The notes: a model not told the origin generated them from the letters alone. Shown: positions 1 through 10,002, counted from the first letter of the stretch. The stretch: DNA of 64,000 nt from Melioribacteraceae bacterium (GCA_024103215.1 JAGFIY010000067.1:1-64000); one strand, 5' to 3'. Numbers and translations: made by a program.

Positions 1-218
1 GAAAATTCGCGGAAGACAATGGGTTCGATTCCAAGATCGACAAACTTAGAAAGAATGCCAACAATAGCTATAGCGCTACTGAACAGACCGAAATTTTCCA
101 CACCAAGGGCCCGTGCCGCTATTACAAAAATCACAAAATTAAAAACAAGCGGAAGACCCTGTCCAAAAGTTAAGGAAAATATATTTTTAGTTATTTTGTT
201 GATGGATAACCTATTCAG
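1..218 (-). CDS. Wzx-type polysaccharide flippase, N-terminal part only (cut by window edge)
   Basis: The minus-strand frame is open from about 218 to the window edge. It encodes the start of a multi-membrane-span protein that aligns by eye with the first 60 residues of the complete flippase at 3570-4982: both have a KNIFS/RNIFS start, an 'ARALGVENFGLF'-like turn and a 'LAIVGILSK'-like segment. The role would be moving lipid-linked sugar units across the inner membrane, as in the MATE-like Wzx/RfbX family. The frame has no ATG, GTG or TTG upstream of the conserved region. After an in-frame TAA the first near-start codon is CTG at 218. The ATG that overlaps the stop of the preceding glycosyltransferase runs into a stop after three codons. 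A rare start or a small frameshift is therefore likely. The family is fairly sure; the start is not. Confidence 0.6.
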   Translation of the reverse strand, partial: MNRLSINKITKNIFSLTFGQGLPLVFNFVIFVIAARALGVENFGLFSSAIAIVGILSKFVDLGIEPIVFREF

Positions 219-237
219 ATATTATTGGATTAATAAT

Positions 238-1395
238 TCATCTTACTGTTGTTTCCCATACAACCGAATTCTTTTTAAAGAGGAACTTTATAAAACCGAC
301 AGCCAAAGCAATGTTTGAAATCATAAAAAAATTAGGGAGTGAAAATATTTTCAGCCGTATTTTGAGTAAACTCAAAACAAACCCAATCAGAGAAAAGAGA
401 TAAAAAAAACTCTGCAGATATAAAAGAAATTTCACCGTGCTATTTTCATGAAAGTATATCAAACTAAGTAAAAAAATTATCAAAAGAATCTGCGGAACAA
501 ACCACCGGATCACTTTATGAGACCAAAATGCGTAGGAAACAAGTAAATTTTTTGAAAAAAGCAGTTGAATGAAGAATATCATGGTTTGATAATTTGTTGC
601 AGCAAATCTTACTTTGCGATTAAACTCTTGTTTTACTGACTTTGCAACACTCTCTCGTCCTACTGCATTATCGGCGTAGACAAATTTCATTTTATTTTTC
701 AGAACATTCAGCGATAAAAAGAAATCATCAGTTACTGCTTTACTAATAGGAATTTTCTCCAAATATTTTTTTCTTATTGCAAATACACCACCGTTGGCTC
801 CTATCAGAATCCCCAATTTCCCTTCAGCCCGTTTTATAAAGGTCTCATATTCCCAATAGCTTTTTTCCTCAATTCCTTCCTTTTTATCAACATTTTCATC
901 TTCAAGTATTAATCTTCCGCTTACACCACCAATGCTGATGTCTGAAAAGTAAACAACAAGATTTTTAATACAATCTTTATCAAACTCTGTATTAGCATCT
1001 GTGAACAATACAATTTCATTACTTACATGCTCAAATAATTTATTAAGAACTCCTGCTTTACCCGACCTTTCATTATAGATAAACACTTTCAGCCAATCGT
1101 ATTCGGATTGTAATTTATGCAGTATTCTATTCGTGTTGTCATTCGAATTATCCGACCCTACTAGAACCTCTATTTTAGAGTGATCATAATCCTGAATTGC
1201 AAGATTTCTTATTCTCCTTTCAATTACTTTTTCTTCATTATAAGCAGCTATCAGAATGGTTATTTGGGGGAGGTATTCAGGTAGATTAGGTTTGGACTTA
1301 AATAGAGCTAAATAATGGATACAGATGGGGTACACAAAATATGTGTGAATAAATAAGTAAATAAAAGCAAATAAAATAATTTCCCACATATACAT
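238..1395 (-). CDS. membrane-anchored family 2 glycosyltransferase
   Basis: 385 residues. An N-terminal membrane span (about residues 4-26) is followed by a GT-A glycosyltransferase domain opening with 'ITILIAAYNEEK'. It has the DxD-like sugar-nucleotide site in 'LFTDANTEFD' and a 'VTDDFF' motif where processive family 2 enzymes carry their acceptor-site aspartate. Several C-terminal membrane spans follow (about 285-375). This layout matches cellulose-synthase-like and PgaC-like enzymes, which add sugars from UDP or GDP donors at the cytoplasmic face of the inner membrane. The gene sits in the polysaccharide operon, 63 bases after the upstream GT4 gene and just before the truncated flippase. 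The sugar and linkage cannot be told from the sequence. Confidence 0.85.
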   Translation of the reverse strand: MYMWEIILFAFIYLFIHTYFVYPICIHYLALFKSKPNLPEYLPQITILIAAYNEEKVIERRIRNLAIQDYDHSKIEVLVGSDNSNDNTNRILHKLQSEYDWLKVFIYNERSGKAGVLNKLFEHVSNEIVLFTDANTEFDKDCIKNLVVYFSDISIGGVSGRLILEDENVDKKEGIEEKSYWEYETFIKRAEGKLGILIGANGGVFAIRKKYLEKIPISKAVTDDFFLSLNVLKNKMKFVYADNAVGRESVAKSVKQEFNRKVRFAATNYQTMIFFIQLLFSKNLLVSYAFWSHKVIRWFVPQILLIIFLLSLIYFHENSTVKFLLYLQSFFYLFSLIGFVLSLLKIRLKIFSLPNFFMISNIALAVGFIKFLFKKNSVVWETTVR

Positions 1396-1458
1396 ATATA
1401 ATTAATTGAATTAATATACATAAAAATGAAGAACGATTTCTGTGTTAATTTAGGACTT

Positions 1459-2634
1459 TTATTTCAAAACAGAGTACATTTTCGTGAGTATTTCGGCATC
1501 ATTTTTCCAATTATACTTCGCTTCAACAGCAAGTCTACCGTTTTTACCATAATCATCTGAGCTAGATAACATTTTACAAATTTTATCGGCACAATCTTTA
1601 TAATCGTTTGATTTGAACACTTCTCCACATTTTGTTTCGATTACAATTCTTTTCAGAGGTTTTGCATCAGCTACGAGTACCGGTTTAGCAAAAGACATAT
1701 ACTCGAACAATTTATGAGGAATTGTATTGTCGATAAAATCATTGGACGGCTGGGGGATAATGCAGATCTTTGCTTCTGAAATATATTTCCCTATATTTTC
1801 GTGACCACACCAGTCTTTAAGTTCAACATTTCCAAATAAACTAAACTGCACAACAAGATTATTCAATTCTTGCTTTGCAGGACCATCACCAATAATTAAA
1901 AGTGTTGAGTCGGGAAAATCCGAGATTACTATTGACATCGCCTTAACCGGTGTATCTAATCCTCTTTCCGGACTAACTGTGCCCGTATATAATATTAAAT
2001 TTTCGGACTCATCATTTAGAGATTCTAGTTTTAACGATTTAGTAAATGTAGCAAGGTCTACAGTATTCGAAACTGTGAATATCTTACCCTCCGGCACTCC
2101 AAAAGAAATTAATCTTTTTTTGTTTTCTTCAACTACAACAATTATTCTATCGGATACCTTTATGAGCAAATTATCTAGAATTCTTGCTAGAGTCGGATTT
2201 TTGAATATAAAATTCAAAATCCCTTTTTTCTTAAATTCTCTTAAAGCATCGGGATAATTTTCATGCATATCATAGATTAATGGAACGTCGAAAAGAATCT
2301 TTAGGATATATCCCAATGGGACCATTGGAAGATCATGGGCGTGAATAAAATCCGGTCGTATCTTTATTGCTATTTTAATGGCCTTAAAAAGATAACGCGG
2401 GTTTAAAAAAAGAGGAAAATTAATAATCTTATTAAGTTTTTTTGATTGAAACACTGCAACAATTCTAAATATCGTACAGAACTCGAATTCCGGTGATAAT
2501 CCTTTGTTATATTGATTACAAATCACAGTTACGTCATAACCATTCTGCGATAAAGTGCGAATTTCCTTTTCCAGTCGAATGTCAGGAGGGAACACTGTTT
2601 GGGATAACATTAAAATCTTTTTCTTACTTGCCAT
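1459..2634 (-). CDS. family 4 (GT-B) glycosyltransferase
   Basis: 391 residues with the two-domain GT-B pattern. The N-terminal domain starts 'KKILMLSQTVFPPDIR' (acceptor side). The C-terminal donor domain begins around 'YTGTVSPERGLDTPVKA' and carries 'IPHKLFEYMSFAKPVL', in which the glutamate and following residues normally hold the nucleotide sugar. It should act in the cytoplasm as a retaining transferase that builds the repeat unit. The first codons overlap the end of the preceding GT2 gene by 11 bases, which points to translational coupling. It begins with a clear ATG at 2634. Donor and acceptor are unknown. Confidence 0.87.
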   Translation of the reverse strand: MASKKKILMLSQTVFPPDIRLEKEIRTLSQNGYDVTVICNQYNKGLSPEFEFCTIFRIVAVFQSKKLNKIINFPLFLNPRYLFKAIKIAIKIRPDFIHAHDLPMVPLGYILKILFDVPLIYDMHENYPDALREFKKKGILNFIFKNPTLARILDNLLIKVSDRIIVVVEENKKRLISFGVPEGKIFTVSNTVDLATFTKSLKLESLNDESENLILYTGTVSPERGLDTPVKAMSIVISDFPDSTLLIIGDGPAKQELNNLVVQFSLFGNVELKDWCGHENIGKYISEAKICIIPQPSNDFIDNTIPHKLFEYMSFAKPVLVADAKPLKRIVIETKCGEVFKSNDYKDCADKICKMLSSSDDYGKNGRLAVEAKYNWKNDAEILTKMYSVLK

Positions 2635-3568
2635 TTCTCAACATTATTGCTTTGGGTAAATAAATTATTTGTTTCAAACAAAGAAACGATTTATTTAAAA
2701 AAGATTTGTTAAATATTCCTATAAAAATATAAGTAGGAATCCGAATGACAATTCCGAGAACAAATATCGAAATGATAATTGTACTTTTGAGAAAAGAATA
2801 GTGCTTACTGAAATATTGAATTTTTGATATCAGAATATGTTTGTACTTGAACCACGATTCTTCCCCAGCTGTTGCTCCGCCTAAATGAATAACTTCGGTA
2901 TTCGGATAGAAAATTACTTTCCCACCAAAATTAATTGCCCGCTTGCATAAATCTTTTTCCTCTGAATAAAAGAAAAATCTTTCGTCAAATCCTCCAAGCT
3001 CGTCAATAAACTTTTTATTTGATAATATAAAAGCACCTTTAATGATGTGCACAGATTTTGGATCTTTCAGCTCAGAAAAATTTTCGTAATATCGATTGAA
3101 CACTTTTGATTTGGGAAAGAATGTATAAAGGAAAAAACTTGTAGTTAGTGTATTCCAGATCGAATCAAATCTATCAATTGATATTTGGATTGAACCGTCA
3201 TCATTAAGTAATCTGCATCCAATTAACATTCTACTATCATTGGACGATTCTAGAAATAATAGAATTTTTTGAAGAGTGTTTTCCTTGAATATAACATCAT
3301 TGTTCAAAAATAAAATGTACTTTCCCTCAGCGATATTCAATCCTTTATTATTGGCAGCAGCAAATCCAATATTATCATCATTCTTAATCACTCTAATGTT
3401 GGAAAAGTCAACTATAATTTTAGAAATATCGCCTTCGGAACTTGCATTATCAACTATTATTACCTCAAATGAGATTCCTGAAGTAAATTCGTATAAACTC
3501 TTAAGACATCTTTTCAAGATGTTAAAGGAATTATAACTTACTATAATAACTGATAATTGAATAGGCAA
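2624..3568 (-). CDS. family 2 glycosyltransferase, rhamnosyltransferase-like
   Basis: 314 residues. The GT-A domain opens 'LSVIIVSYNS' and has the donor-binding 'LFLNNDV' (the DxD-equivalent NND) near residue 91. The late 'GGFDERFFFYSEEKDLCKR' segment is typical of WbbL-like rhamnosyl and related transferases. A hydrophobic C-terminal stretch (about 255-300) suggests membrane association. Only a TTG is available as start (3568), one base after the stop of the flippase gene, so translation is probably coupled. rmlB in the same operon supplies an early dTDP-rhamnose-pathway step, which fits but does not prove a deoxysugar donor. Confidence 0.83.
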   Translation of the reverse strand: MPIQLSVIIVSYNSFNILKRCLKSLYEFTSGISFEVIIVDNASSEGDISKIIVDFSNIRVIKNDDNIGFAAANNKGLNIAEGKYILFLNNDVIFKENTLQKILLFLESSNDSRMLIGCRLLNDDGSIQISIDRFDSIWNTLTTSFFLYTFFPKSKVFNRYYENFSELKDPKSVHIIKGAFILSNKKFIDELGGFDERFFFYSEEKDLCKRAINFGGKVIFYPNTEVIHLGGATAGEESWFKYKHILISKIQYFSKHYSFLKSTIIISIFVLGIVIRIPTYIFIGIFNKSFLNKSFLCLKQIIYLPKAIMLRNGK

Positions 3569-3569
3569 T

Positions 3570-4982
3570 TTACTTCTTTATTAGTTGTGATTTTATAAAG
3601 GACAATTCATCTTTGTTGTAAACACCCAATGTAAAAAGTGCTGCAAGAAGTATTGTCAAATTTAATGGTATATAAATGAAAATGTTCCACTCCTTTGTCA
3701 GATATCCGATTGTTGTTACAATTAAAATCCAGGGTATTATTCTTCCCATATTTAACCACAATCTGTAATGCAATTTACTTAATACAAAAAATAGAAATGA
3801 AGTTCCGATCATCAGTGCTATAATTCTTGACAGCGCCGCACCATCAATATAATAAATTGGTATGCTTAGAAACGCAAATAATGAAAAAGAGAGAGAGACT
3901 ATTAAGATATAAAAAATGTTAAATTTTTGTTTATTATGAATTGTCAACATATCTAATAAAAAGAAATTGATAAAATTAAACACTAATGAGAAAAATAAAA
4001 TTGAAGTTGCTAAAGACGCAGTGGAATAGCCATCACCAAATATTAACGTTATAAAAAATGTTGATTTAAAAGTGAATAATACGCTTGCGGAAAACGAAAT
4101 AATAATAAGTGATTTTAAAATTGTTGCCAACTCCGATTGAATTGATATATTTTTCTTAATTTTTTTTACAAAAATGGGAACAACTGTCATTACTATTGCA
4201 GAAGGAACTATTAGAAATGGTCTTGTTAATCTAACCGCAATTGAGTAAAAACCTACTGCCTCTTTACCATAAAAATAATCAACAAAAAGTATATCCAATT
4301 GCAAAAATAAAAATGAGACGACAACAAATCCGTAAAGTGGCAGCGATTCTTTTAGGTACCATTTGATTTTTGTGAAATCAAAATAAAATGTAAAATTGTA
4401 GTCTTTTATCACATACACCAGAATGCCTAAAAATCCCGGTAGACTAGCAGCGACGTATACGATTATAAAAAAGTAAAATTTATTCTCAACGAAGAGCAAT
4501 CCTATCATCAACAATAACATTAAAACTGCATCAATTATCGTAAATAATGAGGGTAGATGCATGCGGAGGTCTTTTTTGAAAAAAACTTGAAGTAGATCTC
4601 TAAAGTTTGTTTCCTTTGAAGACACTATTAGATTTATGAAAAGTAGATTTACTAAAAGAATTGTAATGAATTCGAAATTAAGAAAATACAAAAATAAATT
4701 GGTAAGTAATATCAGGATGATAAAAACAGCTAATCTAAAAATAAAAATTGATGATATGCTTTCACGGCACTCATTATCTTTAGAACACTCGCGAAGTATA
4801 ATTGGATTAAAACCGAAGTCGATTATCTTTGATAAAATTCCTACAATTGCCAGCCAATAATTAAATAAACCAAATTCCTCGACCGAAATGTTTCTGGCAA
4901 CAATGCCGAATACAACTATTAACAGTACTACCGAGAGAAATTGGCTAACTGTTATTGAAAAAATGTTCCTAGCTGCTTTCAT
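3570..4982 (-). CDS. Wzx-type polysaccharide flippase
   Basis: 470 residues, hydrophobic almost throughout with about a dozen predicted membrane spans, in the MATE-like polysaccharide biosynthesis family (RfbX/Wzx). It would flip undecaprenyl-linked repeat units from the cytoplasmic to the periplasmic face of the inner membrane. The start ATG follows directly on the stop of the Wzy-like gene. The downstream glycosyltransferase begins one base after its own stop, so this is a tightly packed operon. A second, related flippase begins at the far end of the cluster (218 to 1), so the locus has two. Confidence 0.85.
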   Translation of the reverse strand: MKAARNIFSITVSQFLSVVLLIVVFGIVARNISVEEFGLFNYWLAIVGILSKIIDFGFNPIILRECSKDNECRESISSIFIFRLAVFIILILLTNLFLYFLNFEFITILLVNLLFINLIVSSKETNFRDLLQVFFKKDLRMHLPSLFTIIDAVLMLLLMIGLLFVENKFYFFIIVYVAASLPGFLGILVYVIKDYNFTFYFDFTKIKWYLKESLPLYGFVVVSFLFLQLDILFVDYFYGKEAVGFYSIAVRLTRPFLIVPSAIVMTVVPIFVKKIKKNISIQSELATILKSLIIISFSASVLFTFKSTFFITLIFGDGYSTASLATSILFFSLVFNFINFFLLDMLTIHNKQKFNIFYILIVSLSFSLFAFLSIPIYYIDGAALSRIIALMIGTSFLFFVLSKLHYRLWLNMGRIIPWILIVTTIGYLTKEWNIFIYIPLNLTILLAALFTLGVYNKDELSFIKSQLIKK

Positions 4983-6302
4983 TTACGTTTTTACCGTCTT
5001 TTTTGCGTTCCGAAACTCAAGCAGATAGAAAACAATTATTAAAATTCCAATGGATATAAACCAATTTGCCCCCCGTGTTATCATCATCAGAAAGGAAAAC
5101 CAAATTATTAAGAATAGATGAACCAAGAAAACAAGATGATGAGGTTTACCGTGTTTAAAAAATTCTAACCAGTTATAAAAAACAAAAAAGCCGATTATAA
5201 AAGGAACTAGAAAAACTCCCAGAGTTCCAAAATCAGCATCAAGTTCTCTAAGGTATGTCCCCGTATTAACCCATTCAGGCACATAATAAGCACGTTGATA
5301 TATGATTGAAGGTTCAGTTACGTTAAATTTTGAAAGGATATTATATACTAACTGAAATGTGTTTTCGCCAAATCTATTCTCCTCAACTTGCTTTACATAA
5401 TATTGATTTAACACTCCCAAATGACCGCTAAGATAAAGATAAATTGATGGCGTGATAATACTGCTCCCCTTCATAGATTGCAGTTGTCGAGTTTCGCCAG
5501 AAAAGGTCTCATCAGTTCCTCTAAAATCTCGAATAAGTAAAACACTAAAAACAAGGAGAACGATAAAAGTCGTATTTAGAATTATCGATGAATAACTTCT
5601 CTTTTTTGCTTTTTCTACTATTCCTTTGAAATAAAAACGGCAAATAATATATATAGTTACAAATTCCAAAAAACCGTAAAGGATACTTTGTCGTCCAACC
5701 ATTGCAATTCCTTTAATTACAGTCGTTAAAAATGGTAATGTTGCTAAAACCGAATATTTACCCTTGTATGCTGTAAGGATGGCGACAAAAAAAATTGCCA
5801 AATAAGTGGCGACTGAGATATAGGGAAATACACCTTCCATTTCCCCTGATGTACGCATTTTATATACTTTGCTTAGATTAACCAGGACCTCGGGAATGGT
5901 ATTAAATTTTACTAATAAGACCATCCAATGCTGTATTGCCCCTAATAGACCGACAACGGTAAAGAACAATGATAAAGAAATTAATGTTTTTTCGCTTTTT
6001 TCTAAAAACCCCAGCAGATAACTATTCTGGTTATTTGATGTGTATTCAACTTGCCCGAGATAAAAATATCCAAGCAAAATCCCAAAAAGAAAACAAAAAT
6101 AGGAGCCGATAATAACAAACCAGGTTTGGGAAGTGAGCTCGACATAGTTTATCAGACGAAGTTCATAAAAAAATATCAATCCGCCCCAAATGATCACATA
6201 CACAGATATCGGATTAAAAAATCTGTGGAAAATAGTTTTACCTAAGTATAATGAAATAATTACAAGAAGAAGTAATAACAAAAAAACCATGCTATAAGGC
6301 AT
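4983..6302 (-). CDS. Wzy-like O-antigen/oligosaccharide polymerase
   Basis: 439 residues with about ten to twelve predicted membrane spans and one long non-membrane loop (roughly residues 265-355), the usual shape of Wzy/EpsG polymerases. These join flipped repeat units in the periplasm. Sequence conservation in this family is low, so the call rests on topology and position: it lies between the chain-length regulator and the flippase. The first 11 bases overlap the end of the Wzz gene. Ligases of the WaaL type have the same topology but are less likely here, given the complete Wzx/Wzz/exporter set. Confidence 0.7.
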   Translation of the reverse strand: MPYSMVFLLLLLLVIISLYLGKTIFHRFFNPISVYVIIWGGLIFFYELRLINYVELTSQTWFVIIGSYFCFLFGILLGYFYLGQVEYTSNNQNSYLLGFLEKSEKTLISLSLFFTVVGLLGAIQHWMVLLVKFNTIPEVLVNLSKVYKMRTSGEMEGVFPYISVATYLAIFFVAILTAYKGKYSVLATLPFLTTVIKGIAMVGRQSILYGFLEFVTIYIICRFYFKGIVEKAKKRSYSSIILNTTFIVLLVFSVLLIRDFRGTDETFSGETRQLQSMKGSSIITPSIYLYLSGHLGVLNQYYVKQVEENRFGENTFQLVYNILSKFNVTEPSIIYQRAYYVPEWVNTGTYLRELDADFGTLGVFLVPFIIGFFVFYNWLEFFKHGKPHHLVFLVHLFLIIWFSFLMMITRGANWFISIGILIIVFYLLEFRNAKKTVKT

Positions 6303-7503
6303 TTATTTTATAGAAACTCGAGATTCTTGAATAAAATTTGAGTTCTTTTAATTGAATTATATTAAGCTCTTGATTTTGCTTCTTATTTAAAAGCTGCTCT
6401 GATCTAATAATTATTACTGTAAAAAATAATCCGGCTAAAAATAATACCGATAAAATAATGAATGATTTTTTGGGTGAGTATTTAAGTTGTGGTGGAATTG
6501 CTTCATCAAGAACTATAATATTCGGAAGATTTTTTTGTTCTTCCATCACTGCTTGCTCATATATTGGAAGAGTATATTCAAGAAGTTTAGATTGAACTTC
6601 TAAATTTCTGTAAATTCTAAAATATTCTCTTTGCAGAGTAGGAATCGTATCAAGTTTAAAAAAGACAACAGAGCTATTGGTTGTATATTTCCCTTTTTCT
6701 ATCTCATTTAATTTTTCTTTTAATAATTTAGCTTCTTGTTCGGCTAACTTATATGTAGGTGTATTTATACCTTGTGTGTTTTTGAGCAAATCCAACTGCA
6801 GTTCTTTCAGAGCCAGTTCGGATTCTAGTTTTGCCATTACCTGGAATGTTAGTTCAAATTGTTCCGGAATAACATAAACCTTATACTTTTCTTGAAAATT
6901 CTTAAGATCAACTTCAGCGGCACTAAGATCGTCTAAATTCTTAAAATACCTTTTCTCAACAAATTTTCTGTAACTTGTTGCATATTCAAGACTATAATGA
7001 CGATGCAGACTATCTAATACCTCAACAAAATAGTTAACTATGGATGCAGCAATCTCCGGATCTTCATGAATCATACTTATCTCAAGCAATCCATTTTCAG
7101 TCAAATCAAACTTCGCATCATCTCTAAGTGCTTTAAGTACTTTATCCCTCTTGTAACTTGTGATGTCGTAATAATCAATTAAATTAAATTTATCCACAAC
7201 ATTTAACAGAATTTTTCTACTTTCCAAATAGCCAAACAATTTTTCGGTACCGGTTCCAGAAGAACCCAACAATGCACTTCCCAAAAAAGATGAACCAACA
7301 TTTGAAAGCACATTGCCGAGAGCACCCATATTAGAATTCTCTTCGGCAAGCATAATTACCGAGTTCGCTTTAAATTTTTCCGGAATCAAAAAGGTAATAC
7401 CCAGAGTAATGAATGCTATTATTAACAAGTTTATAAAAAGCAACTTTTTCCATTTGTATAATATTGATAAGAAATCCGTAAACGTTCTTTTTTTTGATTC
7501 CAT
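6292..7503 (-). CDS. Wzz/GumC-type chain-length determinant protein
   Basis: 403 residues. An N-terminal membrane span (about 18-40) is followed by a long periplasmic, partly coiled-coil region (about 170-330) and a second span near 345-370 preceded by a 'PKKSF' motif, as in Wzz/PCP proteins. The short cytoplasmic tail lacks the Walker motifs of a fused tyrosine kinase, so this is a chain-length regulator without kinase. It would set polymer length together with the Wzy-like protein next door and connect to the SLBB exporter encoded just upstream (gap 15 bases). Confidence 0.85.
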   Translation of the reverse strand: MESKKRTFTDFLSILYKWKKLLFINLLIIAFITLGITFLIPEKFKANSVIMLAEENSNMGALGNVLSNVGSSFLGSALLGSSGTGTEKLFGYLESRKILLNVVDKFNLIDYYDITSYKRDKVLKALRDDAKFDLTENGLLEISMIHEDPEIAASIVNYFVEVLDSLHRHYSLEYATSYRKFVEKRYFKNLDDLSAAEVDLKNFQEKYKVYVIPEQFELTFQVMAKLESELALKELQLDLLKNTQGINTPTYKLAEQEAKLLKEKLNEIEKGKYTTNSSVVFFKLDTIPTLQREYFRIYRNLEVQSKLLEYTLPIYEQAVMEEQKNLPNIIVLDEAIPPQLKYSPKKSFIILSVLFLAGLFFTVIIIRSEQLLNKKQNQELNIIQLKELKFYSRISSFYKINAL

Positions 7504-7518
7504 TGAGTATTCTTCTAA

Positions 7519-9003
7519 TTATTTAAATAATAAAACTAAAGTTGCAACACCGCCTAAAATTCCGGCGATCGACCCGATAACGCCGAGATACCACCAGAAT
7601 TCTTGAATGGGTCTTTCTTTTTTAACATATATGTAATCTCCAGCTTCAACGGGAACTTCTTCATGATCCTCTACAAGGTACCAATCACGTGATTTGCCTT
7701 TAATGAGATAAACTTCATCATCACCGTATGCTATATCGGTATAACCGCCTGCATCATTTATATAATCCCAAACCGACTTTTGTCCATCGACGTTATAATA
7801 ACCGCTTTCTCTTACTCCTCCCCAAACGAACACTGTTTCGCTCTTTTGGGGTACAATTATTACATCTCCATCATTCACGATGAACTTTGAGGTTTCGGAA
7901 TCGGGTTTATTAATCTCTGCAAAATCAACACTAACCGAACTTTCAAAAATTCGTAATTGATTATCGAGTTTGAAATAAAGTGTATCCCGAAACTGCAGAT
8001 TTGCAGTTCGATACATTCTCAACAGTTCAAGATCTATTAAATTAGAGCGGAATGTTTCTTCCAAATCCATAAGGTTTTGCTCGGTTACGCTTCGTGCTAA
8101 AATTTCCTTCCGAAGAGTGTTGAATGAGTCATAATTTCTTACCAATTCCGAAAATTTTAATGAAGCATTAGGAGTAAACCCACCTGCTTTTTCAATTACT
8201 TCTTTAAGTGTTGTCGAATTTTTTGAAATTGGAATATAACCCGGTCTATTTACTTCGCCGAGTACAAGTACTTGATATTTTTGTTTGTTCAGTTCGGAAT
8301 ATAACACTCTTATTCTATCCCCAACTTGTAGAGGATATTCCTCATAAACCGGCACTTCAACTGTTTCGATTGTTTCACCGTTGTTTTTCAATCTTGTTAT
8401 TTCAGCTTTTGTGATATCGGTATAAGCGGTATTTATTCCATGTGCAAAGAAAATTGCAGTCTGAAGGTTATCCCCTTCAACAAATTGAAATTCTGTGGGT
8501 TTGTTTACTGCTCCGTCAATCGAAACAAAATGCACTTTATCATCATAAGCAGGAAAAACAATTACATCACCGTCTTTTAAGTAGGGATTGTGTTCAAAGT
8601 TCCCGGTTAATCGGAACATCGCTAAGTCAATAATTAGTTCCGAACCATCTTTCCTTTTTAGTTCAATATTTCTCAGAGCATATTTCTCAAAATTCTTCTT
8701 GAACTCTACCATGCCTTCTTCGCTTCGTACAGCCGTAAGCAGAGTAGCTTTAGTTTCATTGTAAATTCTCGTGACAAATTGATCTAATCTTTCAGTATTC
8801 AACGAAGGAAATGAACCGTTTACAATAAAATCGCCGCCAATAGTTATCGATATAGAATTAAAGGCAATGGCATTTATACTGTTTTGCGAATTCTCTGAAG
8901 AAGAGAATTGTGCACTGAGATTATTGAAGAAAATAAAACTTATTGCGAATAATATTGTTATCGGCTTAAACAACTTGCTCATGGGAATTATATTGTTCAT
9001 CAT
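7519..9003 (-). CDS. SLBB-domain polysaccharide export protein (Wza-like)
   Basis: 494 residues. An N-terminal signal peptide ends near 'FFNNLSAQ'. A polysaccharide-export domain with 'YLKDGDVIVFP' follows, then repeated SLBB folds marked by 'GAVNKP', 'LGEVNRPGYIP' and 'GGVRESGYYNVDG', and a single hydrophobic C-terminal helix (about 470-492). The family forms the outer-membrane or periplasm-spanning channel for exported polysaccharide. The open frame starts at 9003, but the ATG at 8982 (MSKLF) puts the signal peptide closer to the start and shortens the overlap with rmlB from 38 to 17 bases, so it may be the real start. Confidence 0.85.
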   Translation of the reverse strand: MMNNIIPMSKLFKPITILFAISFIFFNNLSAQFSSSENSQNSINAIAFNSISITIGGDFIVNGSFPSLNTERLDQFVTRIYNETKATLLTAVRSEEGMVEFKKNFEKYALRNIELKRKDGSELIIDLAMFRLTGNFEHNPYLKDGDVIVFPAYDDKVHFVSIDGAVNKPTEFQFVEGDNLQTAIFFAHGINTAYTDITKAEITRLKNNGETIETVEVPVYEEYPLQVGDRIRVLYSELNKQKYQVLVLGEVNRPGYIPISKNSTTLKEVIEKAGGFTPNASLKFSELVRNYDSFNTLRKEILARSVTEQNLMDLEETFRSNLIDLELLRMYRTANLQFRDTLYFKLDNQLRIFESSVSVDFAEINKPDSETSKFIVNDGDVIIVPQKSETVFVWGGVRESGYYNVDGQKSVWDYINDAGGYTDIAYGDDEVYLIKGKSRDWYLVEDHEEVPVEAGDYIYVKKERPIQEFWWYLGVIGSIAGILGGVATLVLLFK

Positions 9004-9991
9004 AATATTTTAAGTATTCCTTGTTTATAATTCTTTCCCACCAATTTTTGTTTTCCAGGTACCAATCAATCGTTTTAGAAATTGCCTCTTCGAAATCAAA
9101 TTTTGGTTTCCAGTTCAACTCAGTTTTTATTTTTGATGCATCAATTGCATATCGTCTGTCGTGACCGGGTCTGTCCTTAACGTATTCAATTAAGTCTTCC
9201 GATTTATTTAATTTTTCAAGAATCAGTTTAACTATATCTATATTTTTCATTTCGCGTTCGGCACCGATGTTATAAACCTCACCAATTTTTCCTTTATCGA
9301 GAACCATCTCTACCGCAAGATTATGATCTACAACATATATCCAATCGCGGACGTTTAATCCGTCTCCGTAAACCGGAAGCTTCTTTCCGTTTACAGTATT
9401 TAGGATCATTAAAGGTATTAATTTCTCGGGGAATTGGTAAGGACCGTAATTGTTTGAACATCGAGTGATTAATGTGGGAAGACCGTAGGTGTGATGAAAC
9501 GCCTGAACCATCAAATCGGCAGAAGCTTTGCTCGAAGAATATGGACTGTTGGGAGCTATCGGAGTAGTTTCAGTAAAGTATCCTTCCGGACCAAGACTCC
9601 CGTAAACCTCATCGGTTGAAACTTGCAGAAATTTTTCAATACCAAATCTTTTTGATGTTTCGAGAAGTATGTTTGTGCCGATTACGTTTGTCGTAAAGAA
9701 AACTTCAGAACCCAAAATGCTTCTATCAACATGTGATTCAGCAGCAAAATTAATCACATAATCAAATTTAAATTTTTCGAAAAGCGAGGTGATAAGCTCT
9801 TTATCGGTTATGCTTCCTTTTACAAAATTGTAATTGGAATTTCCCTCGGATTCTTTCAGATTCTCAAGGTTTCCAGCATATGTTAAAGAGTCAAGATTAA
9901 CGATTTTCCAATCATCTCTTTTCTTAAGAATTGTGTTGATAAAATTACTTCCAATAAATCCGGCGCCGCCGGTGACTAAAACATTTTTCAT
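8966..9991 (-). CDS. rmlB: dTDP-glucose 4,6-dehydratase
   Basis: 341 residues, full length for the family. It is a short-chain dehydrogenase-type protein with the NAD-binding 'GGAGFIGSNF' at residues 7-16, 'STDEVYGSLG' and the catalytic YxxxK in 'SPYSSSKASAD'. It converts dTDP-glucose to dTDP-4-keto-6-deoxyglucose, the branch point for dTDP-rhamnose and related deoxysugars. It is the first gene of the polysaccharide operon in this window. No rmlA, rmlC or rmlD is present here, so those steps must be encoded elsewhere or another deoxysugar is made. Confidence 0.95.
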   Translation of the reverse strand: MKNVLVTGGAGFIGSNFINTILKKRDDWKIVNLDSLTYAGNLENLKESEGNSNYNFVKGSITDKELITSLFEKFKFDYVINFAAESHVDRSILGSEVFFTTNVIGTNILLETSKRFGIEKFLQVSTDEVYGSLGPEGYFTETTPIAPNSPYSSSKASADLMVQAFHHTYGLPTLITRCSNNYGPYQFPEKLIPLMILNTVNGKKLPVYGDGLNVRDWIYVVDHNLAVEMVLDKGKIGEVYNIGAEREMKNIDIVKLILEKLNKSEDLIEYVKDRPGHDRRYAIDASKIKTELNWKPKFDFEEAISKTIDWYLENKNWWERIINKEYLKYYDEQYNSHEQVV

Positions 9992-10002
9992 TTTATACCA
10001 TA

